From contig JAHJJF010000083.1 of assembly GCA_018823135.1 (NCBI GenBank), positions 1 to 62,125 of the forward strand: 62,125 nt of DNA. Direction: 5' to 3'. A model generated the notes under the pieces. That model was not told where the DNA came from. It did no database searches and was given only the letters and a program-made list of their open reading frames with translations. The stretch comes from Pseudomonadota bacterium. Lineage in GTDB: Bacteria > Desulfobacterota > Desulfobulbia > Desulfobulbales > CALZHT01. Shown piece after piece: positions 1 through 9,720 of the stretch. Numbering within the stretch: the stretch's first letter is position 1; each line of letters starts with the position of its first letter. The translations under genes and the position numbers were made by a program.

Positions 1-43
1 CGGCATGACACCGGAGTTCAATCTTTATTCCGTTAAAACAGGG

Positions 44-88
44 TAAAAAAAAAGGAAACCGGGCAGATTCGCCTGATTTCCTTTTTAT
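44..88 (-). terminator. Rho-independent terminator after tRNA-Arg
   Basis: Seen in sequence: an A-rich/T-rich inverted repeat (about 49-59 with 76-86) encloses an inner GC stem (about 60-65 with 70-75). Read on the minus strand it follows the 3' end of tRNA-Arg within about 7 nt and runs into a tract of nine U. This fits an intrinsic terminator for the tRNA transcript. Bases 1-43 hold nothing recognisable. Confidence 0.7.
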
Positions 89-94
89 CTTTCA

Positions 95-171
95 TGGTGA
101 GCTGAGCGGGATTCGAACCCACGACCTTTAGCTCCGGAGGCTAACGCTCTATCCATCTGAGCTACCAGCCC
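95..171 (-). tRNA. tRNA-Arg (anticodon CCG)
   Basis: On the minus strand a full cloverleaf folds: acceptor arm GGGCUGG with UCAGCUC (two G-U pairs), D arm GCUC/GAGC, anticodon stem UUAGC/GCUAA with loop CUCCGGA, and T arm GUGGG/CCCGC around UUCGAAU. The anticodon is CCG, which reads arginine codon CGG. The discriminator is A and the 3' CCA is encoded. The gene lies just downstream of tilS on the same strand and ends at a strong terminator. Confidence 0.95.
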
Positions 172-225
172 ATGAAAATGCGTAATGGAGAACCGTAAAT
201 ACCATTTTAACGATTTTTCGTAAAG

Positions 226-1659
226 CTATTTCACCTCAGTGCAAATGCGGGACACCCGCAAAACCTTTTGGGTCTTGGTGTTTACCCGAAAAGCATGCGA
301 AGCCCGCAACCCGAGAATACCCATTATTCGGTCTTCGGCCACGAGCAGAGGATACAGATGCCTGTCTTGTTTCGGCACCTTTTGATCAATAAAGAAATCA
401 TTTATCTTCTTCGTCCCCGGAGCACCCAGAGGACGAAACCGGTCACCAGACTTTACAGCGCGCAATTGCAGCGGAAAAGAGATGTCTCCGGCATCGAAAT
501 AATCAATCCCGGCCGCAGCCATCTCCTCTTCCGAGGGCAGAGCATCGATCAATTCGCAGGTGATCTCGATGCCGATCTCAGAAACCGCATAAATCCCTGC
601 ACTGTTGATCTCCACTTGATAATCCTGCTTCTCACCCCTCAAACTGCCGCGAACCGCAAGACGTCCATGAGGATAGGTGAAAATAATTTTATCGCCGTTT
701 TTCTGAACACGCAGGCCCTGCGCCAGATGCACTTCTCCAAAGCCTGGTGTTTTGGAAAGATTCAAGATCTGCTTAATCTGCCTGCTTCCCGGCCTGTTGT
801 CCATCTTCCACAACAACAATTCCAGCACTCTTCGCTGAAGCGCTGGATGCAGACCAGAAAGACCAACTCCATCAATTTCAGCACGTGGCAATTGGTTCGA
901 CTCTTCATTTACTGTGACAACAGTATTAAAAGCCTTTATCGCCAGGTCATCTAAAAACTCTTCCTCGGAGCGTAAAATTTCCGCAGTGCGAACCAGGGTT
1001 TCCCTGATGCCCGGATTAAATTCATTTTCCAGAAAAGGCAGGAGTTCATGGCGAACCCTGTTTCGTAAATAGTTACGATCAAAATTAGAAGAATCCACAG
1101 AATAACCAATATCCATCTCATCCAGATAGGCGATAAGCCGATCCTTGGTAATCCTTAAGAAAGGGCGGATAACCAAACCATCGCGCAGATAATCCATGCC
1201 GGACAAACCCTTTCTGCCGGTTCCCCTGATCAGGCGGAGCAACAGCTCTTCGGCCTGATCGTCGGCAGTATGCGCAACAGCAATTTTGTGCGCAGCATAC
1301 TCACTCAACACATCATTAAAGAAGCTGTATCGCAGAATACGTGCCGCATGCTCAATGGAGAGACCGTGTTCCTTTGAGTAAGCCTGTACATTAATTTGTT
1401 TTGATACAAAGGGAATATTGAGACGGGCTGCGGCCGCTGAAACCGCTTCTTGTTCATCTGTCGCTTCCTGGGGCCGCAAACCGTGGTTTGCGTAGGCAGC
1501 TACAACAAAAAAGGACAATTCAGGGGCGAGGGCCGCAAGCACATGCAGGAGCGCAAGGGAATCCGGACCTCCAGAGACGCCGATAACAACACGATCTCCG
1601 GGAGTTACAAGCCCATGGTTCTTGATAAAGAGCCGCGTCTCTTTCAGAAGGGGATGCAT
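226..1659 (-). CDS. tilS: tRNA(Ile)-lysidine synthase TilS
   Basis: TilS attaches lysine to C34 of the CAU-anticodon tRNA-Ile in the cytoplasm, using ATP, so that the tRNA reads AUA instead of AUG. The 477-residue product has the N-type PP-loop SGGPDS at residues 29-34, the conserved ANHGLR and HTADDQAE segments of the catalytic domain, and a C-terminal domain ending in the LGAPGTKKINDFF and ILGLRASHAF motifs, so it is the long form with the tRNA-binding tail. The ATG at 1659 is the only sensible start. Its upstream neighbour on the same strand is an ACT-domain gene 159 bp away; tRNA-Arg lies downstream. Identification is secure from the motifs. Confidence 0.95.
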   Translation of the reverse strand: MHPLLKETRLFIKNHGLVTPGDRVVIGVSGGPDSLALLHVLAALAPELSFFVVAAYANHGLRPQEATDEQEAVSAAAARLNIPFVSKQINVQAYSKEHGLSIEHAARILRYSFFNDVLSEYAAHKIAVAHTADDQAEELLLRLIRGTGRKGLSGMDYLRDGLVIRPFLRITKDRLIAYLDEMDIGYSVDSSNFDRNYLRNRVRHELLPFLENEFNPGIRETLVRTAEILRSEEEFLDDLAIKAFNTVVTVNEESNQLPRAEIDGVGLSGLHPALQRRVLELLLWKMDNRPGSRQIKQILNLSKTPGFGEVHLAQGLRVQKNGDKIIFTYPHGRLAVRGSLRGEKQDYQVEINSAGIYAVSEIGIEITCELIDALPSEEEMAAAGIDYFDAGDISFPLQLRAVKSGDRFRPLGAPGTKKINDFFIDQKVPKQDRHLYPLLVAEDRIMGILGLRASHAFRVNTKTQKVLRVSRICTEVK

Positions 1660-1818
1660 GGAATCGTGCCAACCTTATATAAAGGAAGTCAAATGGTGAT
1701 GAAATCGTAAGAAGACCGATTTCATCGACTTGCATTGTAACCTGTTGATGTTGAGTGTTGAACCTTTTGCTGCAGCGACTTTTCGAAGTCTCGCTACTTA
1801 CGCTTATCTACAACCCCA

Positions 1819-2250
1819 TCAAATAGTGCTTACTTCTTCGTCGCTTAATACCCTTATCCCTGCTTTTGCAAGAGCTTTTGCGGCTTTTTCATCGGCATTG
1901 ATCCGGAAAATAATCAAACCGCTTTCACCGCTTTTCTGCGTAAAAGCGTAAAGATATTCAACACTGAGACCAACATCGGTAATGGTTTTCAGCACACTTG
2001 CCAGACCGCCCGGCTTGTCCGGAACCTCAAGGACCAGCACCACATCGGAATGAACCTTAAAGCCGTTTTCCAAAAAGAGCTGCCTGGCTTTTTCAGTATC
2101 GTTGACAATCAACCGCAGTATGCCGTAAGGACCTGAATCAGCCAGAGAGAGCGTGCGGATATTGATGCCGTTCCCGGCAAGAAGATTGGTAATATCAACC
2201 AGGCATCCTGATGCACTATCAAGGGCTATGGAAAGTTGTTCAACCTTCAT
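1819..2250 (-). CDS. Tandem ACT-domain protein
   Basis: The product is 143 residues long and consists of two ACT modules (about 1-66 and 70-143). The second opens with the pattern VVLVLEVPDKPGGLASVL typical of amino-acid-binding ACT domains. No enzymatic domain is attached. In other deltaproteobacteria proteins like this are often encoded beside phenylacetate-CoA ligase genes and are thought to bind an amino acid as a regulatory signal; no such partner gene lies here. The start at 2250 is preceded by AGAGGA at suitable spacing. It is divergent from thiF across 386 bp and points towards tilS. The specific ligand and target cannot be read from the sequence. Confidence 0.85.
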   Translation of the reverse strand: MKVEQLSIALDSASGCLVDITNLLAGNGINIRTLSLADSGPYGILRLIVNDTEKARQLFLENGFKVHSDVVLVLEVPDKPGGLASVLKTITDVGLSVEYLYAFTQKSGESGLIIFRINADEKAAKALAKAGIRVLSDEEVSTI

Positions 2251-2636
2251 GTGTTCCTCTTCTGTTTATCTGGCAAATACCGGCCATATTTTCAACATGC
2301 AGCAGTTGGTTCAGAGATGCAACATCCACTGCTGAAAAACACAACTCCAATCATAGGCGGCGTTTTTACCATGAATTGCAATAATCTTCAAGTTGCAGTA
2401 ATTCATGGATGAACGCCTCGTCATCCGCTTATCCCGGATATGCCGGCATCCGGCATGAATTGCCTTGTTTCCTGCCCTTGCTTTTTATTGGAAGAAAGGC
2501 CCTGCCTCCTCAAAAAGATATACCATCGTGGTTGAAGGTAAGGTATGTTTACTTTTTTATTTTTTACAAATTTATGATGAGTATAGAGAGTGTTTTGTCC
2601 TACTCTTTTGCAATACGCCTTTCCGGGAATCCATAA
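2251..2636. other. Intergenic region between divergent ACT gene and thi operon, with hairpins
   Basis: This 386-bp divergent spacer has no convincing ORF. It contains a long interrupted inverted repeat at 2359-2417 and a tight 7-bp hairpin with a 3-nt loop at 2440-2456. The spacer must hold the promoters for thiF and for the ACT gene, but I cannot point to clear -35/-10 pairs. The conserved TPP-riboswitch cores (CUGAGA, and the ACCUGAUC-type segment) are absent. Confidence 0.6.
2359..2417. repeat. Interrupted inverted repeat upstream of thiF
   Basis: Three nested pairings are visible: GGCGTT (2359-2364) with AACGCC (2412-2417), CCATGAATT (2369-2377) with AATTCATGG (2400-2408), and GCAA (2378-2381) with TTGC (2393-2396). 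Together they make a 59-nt imperfect hairpin, about 220 nt before the thiF start. It could be an intergenic palindromic repeat or an RNA structure in the thi leader. Confidence 0.6.
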
Positions 2637-3440
2637 ATGCTTTTTATTAATGAACGCAAGTTTAATTATAAAAAGGGAATGCGTTTGGCAGACCTGGCCG
2701 ACGACATCAAGCCCGGTGCTGATCTCTTTATTATCAACGGGTTTCCGGCCTCAGCCAACACAGTGCTGAAAGACGGCGACAAGTGCTGGATCATCAAAAA
2801 AGGCGAGATCCCCGGAAAAGACGAGATTAATCATCTGCTCTATGCGCGGCACACCCCGGGGGTCCAGGATAAAGTAAAAAATGCCGTGGTCGGCATTATG
2901 GGTCTTGGGGGACTCGGCTCGGTTGTTGCCATCGCTTTGGCAAGAATCGGTGTAGGCAGGCTGCTTCTTGCTGATTATGATGTTGTCGAACCGACCAATC
3001 TGAACCGCCAACAGTACTTCATGGACCAGATCGGCCAGAAAAAAACCGTGGCGCTCAAGGCCAACCTTGCACGAATCAATCCGTATGTAGTAATTGAGAC
3101 GATTGACCAGAAACTTACCGAGGATTCGATCCCGGAACTATTCAAATCCGTTGATGCCCTGGCGGAATGTTTTGATGTGCCCGACATGAAGGCCGCTGCT
3201 TTTCGGGCGGCGCTTACCGGTCTTAACGGGGTTGGCTATGTGGGATCATCGGGTCTGGCCGGGCACGGGGCGAATAACACTATTACCACGAGGAAACTGT
3301 ATCCTAATGTATACATTGTCGGCGACGGAACTTCTGCCGCCTGCGAAGGACAAGGCCTCATGGCACCACGCGTTGGCATCGCCGCCCACCACCAGGCCAA
3401 TAAAATTCTTCAGATACTTCTGAAAAAAGGACGAGCTTGA
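2637..3440 (+). CDS. thiF: ThiS adenylyltransferase ThiF with N-terminal ThiS-like domain
   Basis: ThiF activates the C-terminal glycine of ThiS by adenylation so that it can accept sulfur for thiazole synthesis. Of 267 residues, about 1-58 resemble a ubiquitin-fold ThiS/MoaD-like domain but without a terminal GG. Residues about 65-265 are the E1-like fold with the nucleotide loop GLGGLG at 89-94 and DYDVVEPTNLNRQ at 113-125, whose Arg and Gln are typical of E1-like enzymes. The zinc CxxC pairs of E. coli ThiF are not present, as in the shorter ThiF family common in anaerobes. It begins the thiF-thiS-thiG-thiH set; its stop is only 2 nt before the preferred thiS ATG, so translation is probably coupled. 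The start ATG at 2637 has only a weak GGGA upstream. Confidence 0.88.
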   Translation: MLFINERKFNYKKGMRLADLADDIKPGADLFIINGFPASANTVLKDGDKCWIIKKGEIPGKDEINHLLYARHTPGVQDKVKNAVVGIMGLGGLGSVVAIALARIGVGRLLLADYDVVEPTNLNRQQYFMDQIGQKKTVALKANLARINPYVVIETIDQKLTEDSIPELFKSVDALAECFDVPDMKAAAFRAALTGLNGVGYVGSSGLAGHGANNTITTRKLYPNVYIVGDGTSAACEGQGLMAPRVGIAAHHQANKILQILLKKGRA

Positions 3441-3442
3441 CC

Positions 3443-3646
3443 ATGAATGCAATTACTGTAAACGGCGAAAGAAAAGTAATACCGCCCGAAACAAAACTTA
3501 TAGATCTCATCATCCAACTGGAACTCGACCCTGACACAGTTGTTGCCGAACTTGACGGCAAAATCCTCAAAAGAAACGACTATGATGCAATTACACTCAA
3601 CACCGGAGCGGTTCTTGAGTTGATCCGCTTTGTCGGGGGAGGATGA
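3443..3646 (+). CDS. thiS: Sulfur carrier protein ThiS
   Basis: ThiS is a small ubiquitin-fold protein whose C-terminal glycine is converted to a thiocarboxylate that donates sulfur to ThiG. The ORF encodes 67 residues from ATG 3443 and ends in GGG, giving the required terminal Gly-Gly. The motif [14 protein letters not shown] in the middle is characteristic. A TTG at 3437 in frame overlaps the thiF stop and could be used, but the AGGA at 3428-3431 is better placed for ATG 3443. The stop overlaps the thiG start in an ATGA arrangement. Confidence 0.92.
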   Translation: MNAITVNGERKVIPPETKLIDLIIQLELDPDTVVAELDGKILKRNDYDAITLNTGAVLELIRFVGGG

Positions 3647-4416
3647 TAATGCTGACTATCGCCGGCAGAACTTTTCAGTCCCGTCTTTTCACCGGAACCG
3701 GCAAATTCGCTTCAGCGGCCGTAATGAACCAGGCCATCGAGGCTTCCGGATCAGAAGTGGTCACCGTTGCCCTGCGCCGTGTAGACCTCAATGACCCAGG
3801 AGATGACATCATGGCGGTGCTGGACAGAAAAAAATATCTCTTTCTGCCCAACACATCAGGAGCACGGGACGCGGCAGAGGCAATCCGTCTTGCCATGCTT
3901 GCCAGGGCTTCAGGGGGTGGAGAATGGCTGAAGCTTGAAGTAACCCCTGACCCAAGAACCCTGCTTCCTGATCCTATTGAGACGTTGAAAGCAACCGAAA
4001 TCCTTGTCAAAGAGGGGTTCATCGTTCTTCCCTATATGAACGCCGACCCCATCCTGGCGCTTCGCCTTCAGGATGTCGGTGCTGCCGCGGTCATGCCCCT
4101 GGGATCTCCCATCGGCACCAATCAAGGTATTCTGACCAGATTTCAGATTGAAATTATCATTGAGCAGGCGCGGGTGCCGGTTGTGGTGGATGCAGGCCTC
4201 GGGGCCCCTTCCCATGCTGCCGAAGCTATGGAAATGGGCGCTGACGCAGTTCTTGTCAACACGGCCATCGCGGTTGCTGCAGATCCTGTCAGAATGGCCA
4301 GGGCCTTTGCCGATGCTGTTCATGCAGGCAGAGAGGCCTTTGAGGCAGGGCTCGGAGTTTCGGACAGAAAAGCCTCAGCCTCCTCCCCGGAAACAGGGCT
4401 GGATTTTTTACGGTAA
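3643..4416 (+). CDS. thiG: Thiazole synthase ThiG
   Basis: ThiG condenses 1-deoxy-D-xylulose 5-phosphate, dehydroglycine and the ThiS thiocarboxylate into the thiazole phosphate moiety of thiamine. The 257-residue TIM-barrel protein has the Schiff-base lysine in WLKLEV (Lys97), the phosphate-binding segments [13 protein letters not shown] and [22 protein letters not shown], and LVNTAIAVA near the end. Length matches the family. The start codon overlaps the thiS stop (ATGA); a second ATG lies at 3649. A spacer carrying a large inverted repeat separates it from thiH. Confidence 0.95.
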   Translation: MIMLTIAGRTFQSRLFTGTGKFASAAVMNQAIEASGSEVVTVALRRVDLNDPGDDIMAVLDRKKYLFLPNTSGARDAAEAIRLAMLARASGGGEWLKLEVTPDPRTLLPDPIETLKATEILVKEGFIVLPYMNADPILALRLQDVGAAAVMPLGSPIGTNQGILTRFQIEIIIEQARVPVVVDAGLGAPSHAAEAMEMGADAVLVNTAIAVAADPVRMARAFADAVHAGREAFEAGLGVSDRKASASSPETGLDFLR

Positions 4417-4425
4417 ACTAATTAC

Positions 4426-4507
4426 GTGAGGAGTGAGGTGTGAAGAGTGAGGTGTATATGTTGAATATCACCATGTTTGTTCTTACCCCTCACCCCTCAC
4501 TCCTCAC
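4426..4507. repeat. Inverted repeat of GTGAGG units between thiG and thiH
   Basis: Left arm 4426-4448 and right arm 4485-4507 are inverted copies, matching at 20 of 23 positions, built from GTGAGGAGTGAGG-like units and separated by about 36 nt. The left arm continues in the same unit to 4454. The A/G versus T/C strand bias and the internal unit repetition look like a dispersed intergenic repeat rather than a normal terminator, since no U tract follows. The RNA stem could still affect the thiG/thiH expression ratio. Confidence 0.75.
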
Positions 4508-4544
4508 TTTAAGTGATGTCATAATATCCACAGGCAACTGATTA

Positions 4545-5696
4545 ATGATTGAATTACCTTCAACACAAACCCTGGCGAAACGCATCGCCTCGAAAACCGC
4601 ACAGCAGGTTGAGAATGCACTTGCCTCAGTCCGTCCTTCCATTGAGGATCTGGCGGCGCTGCTTTCCCCGGCGGCCGAAGAATATATTGAACAGATGGCT
4701 GAAAAATCAGCCGAAATAACCGCCAGGCGTTTCGGCAGAACCATCCAGCTTTACGCGCCGGTCTATCTCTCGAATCTCTGCAGCAACCGTTGCGCCTATT
4801 GCGGTTTTTCCGCAGACAACAGTATCCCCCGCCGGACACTGACCCTTGATGAAGCCGAAGAGGAGGCAATGATCCTCCATGGGCGCGGCTTCAATCACAT
4901 CCTGCTGGTTTCAGGCGAAGCGCCCGGAGTGCTCGGATTTGAGTATCTTAAAGCACTGACCCTGCGATTAAAAAACAGATTCGCCGCCATTTCCATTGAA
5001 GTGCAGCCGCTTACAACGGAAGAATATGCCGGACTTTTTGCTGCAGGCATCACCGCTGTGGCGATCTATCAGGAAACCTATGACCGCAAAACCTATGATC
5101 AGGTCCACCTGTCAGGCCCCAAAAAGGATTACGATTTTCGGCTGGAAACTCCTGCCCGGGTCGCACAGGCCGGCATGCGCGAACTGGGAATCGGATTCCT
5201 TCTCGGTCTTTCAGACTGGCGGGCCGAAAGTCTTGCCATGGGATTGCACCTACAATTCCTCCGGAAAAAATTCTGGCGCACGGCGTTGACCGTTTCATTT
5301 CCCAGGCTGCGACCGGCGGAAGGTAATTTCATCGCCCCGGCCCCGGTTTCTGAAAAAGAACTCACACAAATGATCTTTGCCCTGCGGATATTTGATCACG
5401 ACGTCGGCCTTGTGGTCTCCACCAGGGAACATGCCCGTTTCCGCGATGGCATGATCGGCCTGGGACCGACCCGTTATTCAGCCGGTTCCTGCACCGCGCC
5501 GGGAGGCTATGGAAATCCTCAGGAAAATACCGGGGAACAGTTCGCCATCGGCGATCAGCGATCCCTTGATGAGGTAAGCCAGGCAATCAGAAATAAGGGA
5601 CACGATCCAGTGCTGAAAGATTGGGACGCGGTGTTTCAGAAATCAGGAGCCAGAAACCAGAAGACAGAAACTGGAACAAAACAGCAGGCGGCATGA
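4545..5696 (+). CDS. thiH: 2-iminoacetate synthase ThiH (tyrosine lyase)
   Basis: ThiH is a radical SAM enzyme that cleaves tyrosine to p-cresol and dehydroglycine (2-iminoacetate), the glycine-derived substrate of ThiG in anaerobes. The 383-residue protein carries the iron-sulfur motif CSNRCAYC (Cys79, Cys83, Cys86), followed by the family segments ILLVSGEAP, YQETYDRKTYDQVHLSGPKKDY and FPRLRPAEG. Presence of ThiH rather than the oxygen-using ThiO fits an anaerobic lifestyle. The last 18 or so residues (after the usual KDWDAVF end) are a Lys/Gln/Thr-rich tail encoded by purine-rich sequence that may be repeat-derived. Start ATG 4545 has a poor ribosome site, consistent with translation after thiG. 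Confidence 0.94.
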   Translation: MIELPSTQTLAKRIASKTAQQVENALASVRPSIEDLAALLSPAAEEYIEQMAEKSAEITARRFGRTIQLYAPVYLSNLCSNRCAYCGFSADNSIPRRTLTLDEAEEEAMILHGRGFNHILLVSGEAPGVLGFEYLKALTLRLKNRFAAISIEVQPLTTEEYAGLFAAGITAVAIYQETYDRKTYDQVHLSGPKKDYDFRLETPARVAQAGMRELGIGFLLGLSDWRAESLAMGLHLQFLRKKFWRTALTVSFPRLRPAEGNFIAPAPVSEKELTQMIFALRIFDHDVGLVVSTREHARFRDGMIGLGPTRYSAGSCTAPGGYGNPQENTGEQFAIGDQRSLDEVSQAIRNKGHDPVLKDWDAVFQKSGARNQKTETGTKQQAA

Positions 5697-5719
5697 GCCA
5701 TTGAGCCTTGAGAATGTAG

Positions 5720-5741
5720 AATCAGGATTGGTCTCCTGATT
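5720..5741. repeat. Small perfect hairpin between thiH and purH
   Basis: AATCAGGA (5720-5727) pairs perfectly with TCCTGATT (5734-5741) around a 6-nt loop. It follows the thiH stop by 23 nt but has no U tract, so it is a weak candidate terminator or a transcript-end protecting hairpin for the thi operon. Confidence 0.5.
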
Positions 5742-5789
5742 ATGAATATTAAGTAAATGATAATACTTGAGTAAAGGAGAAGCTGAACC

Positions 5790-7079
5790 ATGCAGAATCT
5801 TAAAAAAATGTACACAACCATACTTGGCGACCATTTCCCCCTGGAAATGAAAATCTCATTCGGCGACCAGACCCTGGTTTACCGGAAAAAAACCTGGAAG
5901 ATACCCCAGGAGGACGGGACTTTTGACGAACGGGGCGTTAGATATGGAGAAAATCCGGACCAGGAGGCAGCGCTGTATGAATTAACCAACGGCAACCTGA
6001 TGCTGGGAGACTGCAAATTCATCGAACCGGGAAATGCCCTGGTGAGCGGCATCAATGTCGAGGACATGCTGCAGGTTGGCAAACATCCCGGCAAGATCAA
6101 TCTTACTGATATCGACAACGGACTCAATATCCTCAAATATCTGGTGGACCGACCGGCGGCAGTCATTCTTAAACACAATAACCCCTGTGGCGCCGCATAC
6201 GGCGCATCCCTTGCCGAAGCCTATGACAAGGCGAACAGATCCGACAGAATTGCCGCCTTCGGCGGCGCAGTGATCATGAGCAGGTCCGTTGACAAGGCAA
6301 CCGCCGAGGCATTGAGCCGGAATTATCTTGAAGTTGTCTGCGCTCCGGACTTTGACGCCGGAACCCTGGATATTCTCAAAGCCAGAAAAAATCTCCGGGT
6401 AATAAAGATTGCACGAATCGACCGTCTGGCCGACTTTGAAAAATTCCGCTATGTCGACTTTAAAAGCTTGATCGACGGCGGCATTATTATTCAACAGTCA
6501 GCGGTGAATTCCATCCGCAGCGTTAAAAATCTCAAGCCGGCAATCACTGAATACAAAGGCGAAACCTATAAAGTGGATCGCGAGCCGACCCAGAGAGAAA
6601 TCGACGACATGCTCTTCGGCTGGGCAGTTGAACACGGGGTAACTTCAAACTCGGTGATCTATGTAAAAGACGGCTGCACCGTGGGCATCGGCACCGGCGA
6701 ACAGGACCGGGTCGGCGTTGCTGAAATCGCCGTCCATAAGGCCTACATCAAGTATGCGGACATCCTGTGCTTTGACACCTACGGAATTCCATACTCAGAC
6801 ATGGCGCTTGAAATCGAAAAAGGTGAGCGGGATATCGCTGACAAGGAAGCCATCGATGCAAGGACCAAAGCAGACAAGGCTGGATTACCGGGTTCGGTGA
6901 TGATTTCCGATGCTTTCTTTCCGTTCAGGGATGGTGCTGATGTCGGGATCCGCCAAGGTGTAACAGCCGTTCTGCAGGCAGGCGGTTCAGCAAGAGACTT
7001 TGAGACGATTCTGGCGTGCAACGAAGCTGATCCGCAGGTGGCAATGAAGTACACCGGACAACGCTCTTTTAAGCATTAA
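5790..7079 (+). CDS. purH: AICAR formyltransferase (PurH C-terminal domain only)
   Basis: The protein corresponds to the AICAR transformylase part of PurH, which uses 10-formyltetrahydrofolate to formylate AICAR in purine synthesis. The 429 residues show RYGENPDQEAALY (from 51), the active-site pair Lys-His in KHNNPCG (128-134), DAFFPFRDG (374-382) and a C-terminal TGQRSFKH; these are the hallmark motifs of the domain. The N-terminal IMP cyclohydrolase domain (about 190 residues in ordinary bifunctional PurH) is missing: only about 45 residues precede RYGENP. IMP cyclisation must therefore be done by a separate protein not in this window. Start ATG 5790 has a good AAAGGAGA site. It is followed by a structured 3' UTR and an intrinsic terminator, so it seems to end its transcript. 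Confidence 0.88.
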   Translation: MQNLKKMYTTILGDHFPLEMKISFGDQTLVYRKKTWKIPQEDGTFDERGVRYGENPDQEAALYELTNGNLMLGDCKFIEPGNALVSGINVEDMLQVGKHPGKINLTDIDNGLNILKYLVDRPAAVILKHNNPCGAAYGASLAEAYDKANRSDRIAAFGGAVIMSRSVDKATAEALSRNYLEVVCAPDFDAGTLDILKARKNLRVIKIARIDRLADFEKFRYVDFKSLIDGGIIIQQSAVNSIRSVKNLKPAITEYKGETYKVDREPTQREIDDMLFGWAVEHGVTSNSVIYVKDGCTVGIGTGEQDRVGVAEIAVHKAYIKYADILCFDTYGIPYSDMALEIEKGERDIADKEAIDARTKADKAGLPGSVMISDAFFPFRDGADVGIRQGVTAVLQAGGSARDFETILACNEADPQVAMKYTGQRSFKH

Positions 7080-7091
7080 CGAGCATCTTAA

Positions 7092-7240
7092 CAATTTTCA
7101 ATTTCAGGATTTCCTGATGGCGGCTTGCGCCTGGCCCGAACTGCGAAGCGATCCGGCCAGGAGCAAGCGGAATTTCATCGTCCGGCGAAGAAGTTCGGAA
7201 AAGCCAAAGCATTCGAGCCTAAAAGAAATCCTTAAAATTG
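7092..7240. repeat. Long imperfect inverted repeat in the purH 3' UTR
   Basis: Outer arms CAATTTT (7092-7098) and AGGATTTC (7106-7113) pair with GAAATCCT (7225-7232) and AAAATTG (7234-7240). An inner stem pairs 7123-7136 with 7155-7168 at 13 of 14 positions around an 18-nt loop. The element of about 150 nt sits between the purH stop codon and its terminator. It has no ORF. It may be a palindromic mobile-type intergenic repeat or a structured RNA. Confidence 0.6.
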
Positions 7241-7251
7241 CTGAATAACTT

Positions 7252-7293
7252 AAGCCCTGCCTGGTGATCATCGTATCCCTGTGCAGGGCTTTT

Positions 7294-7295
<2 letters not shown>
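7252..7295 (+). terminator. Rho-independent terminator after purH
   Basis: AAGCCCTGC (7252-7260) pairs with GCAGGGCTT (7283-7291) around a 22-nt loop, and a run of six T begins in the stem end and continues to 7295. This ends the plus-strand thi/purH transcription unit exactly where the convergent histidine kinase gene stops (its stop codon is at 7294-7296). Confidence 0.8.
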
Positions 7296-9534
<2,239 letters not shown>

Positions 9535-9720
9535 AATGCTCCAGCATAAAAGACGGAATATCTATAATAAACAATAGAACAAATCAGCTGAATGTAACAT
9601 GAATAAAATAACCGCATAACAAGTCAAAAGAAAAAACAAAGGATACGCAAGGAATGGACAATTCATCCTGGCTGCGGCTACCACCCTGACCAGGAAACTT
9701 TTTTACTGAATATCAAGATC

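Noticed and set aside
268-954. 228-codon plus-strand ORF opposite tilS
   Set aside because: It lies antisense within tilS, which has all its catalytic motifs; the translated product shows no family features.
2251-2636. TPP riboswitch before thiF
   Set aside because: None of the conserved aptamer segments (CUGAGA, ACCUGAUC-type, GCGUAGGGA-type) is present on the plus strand.
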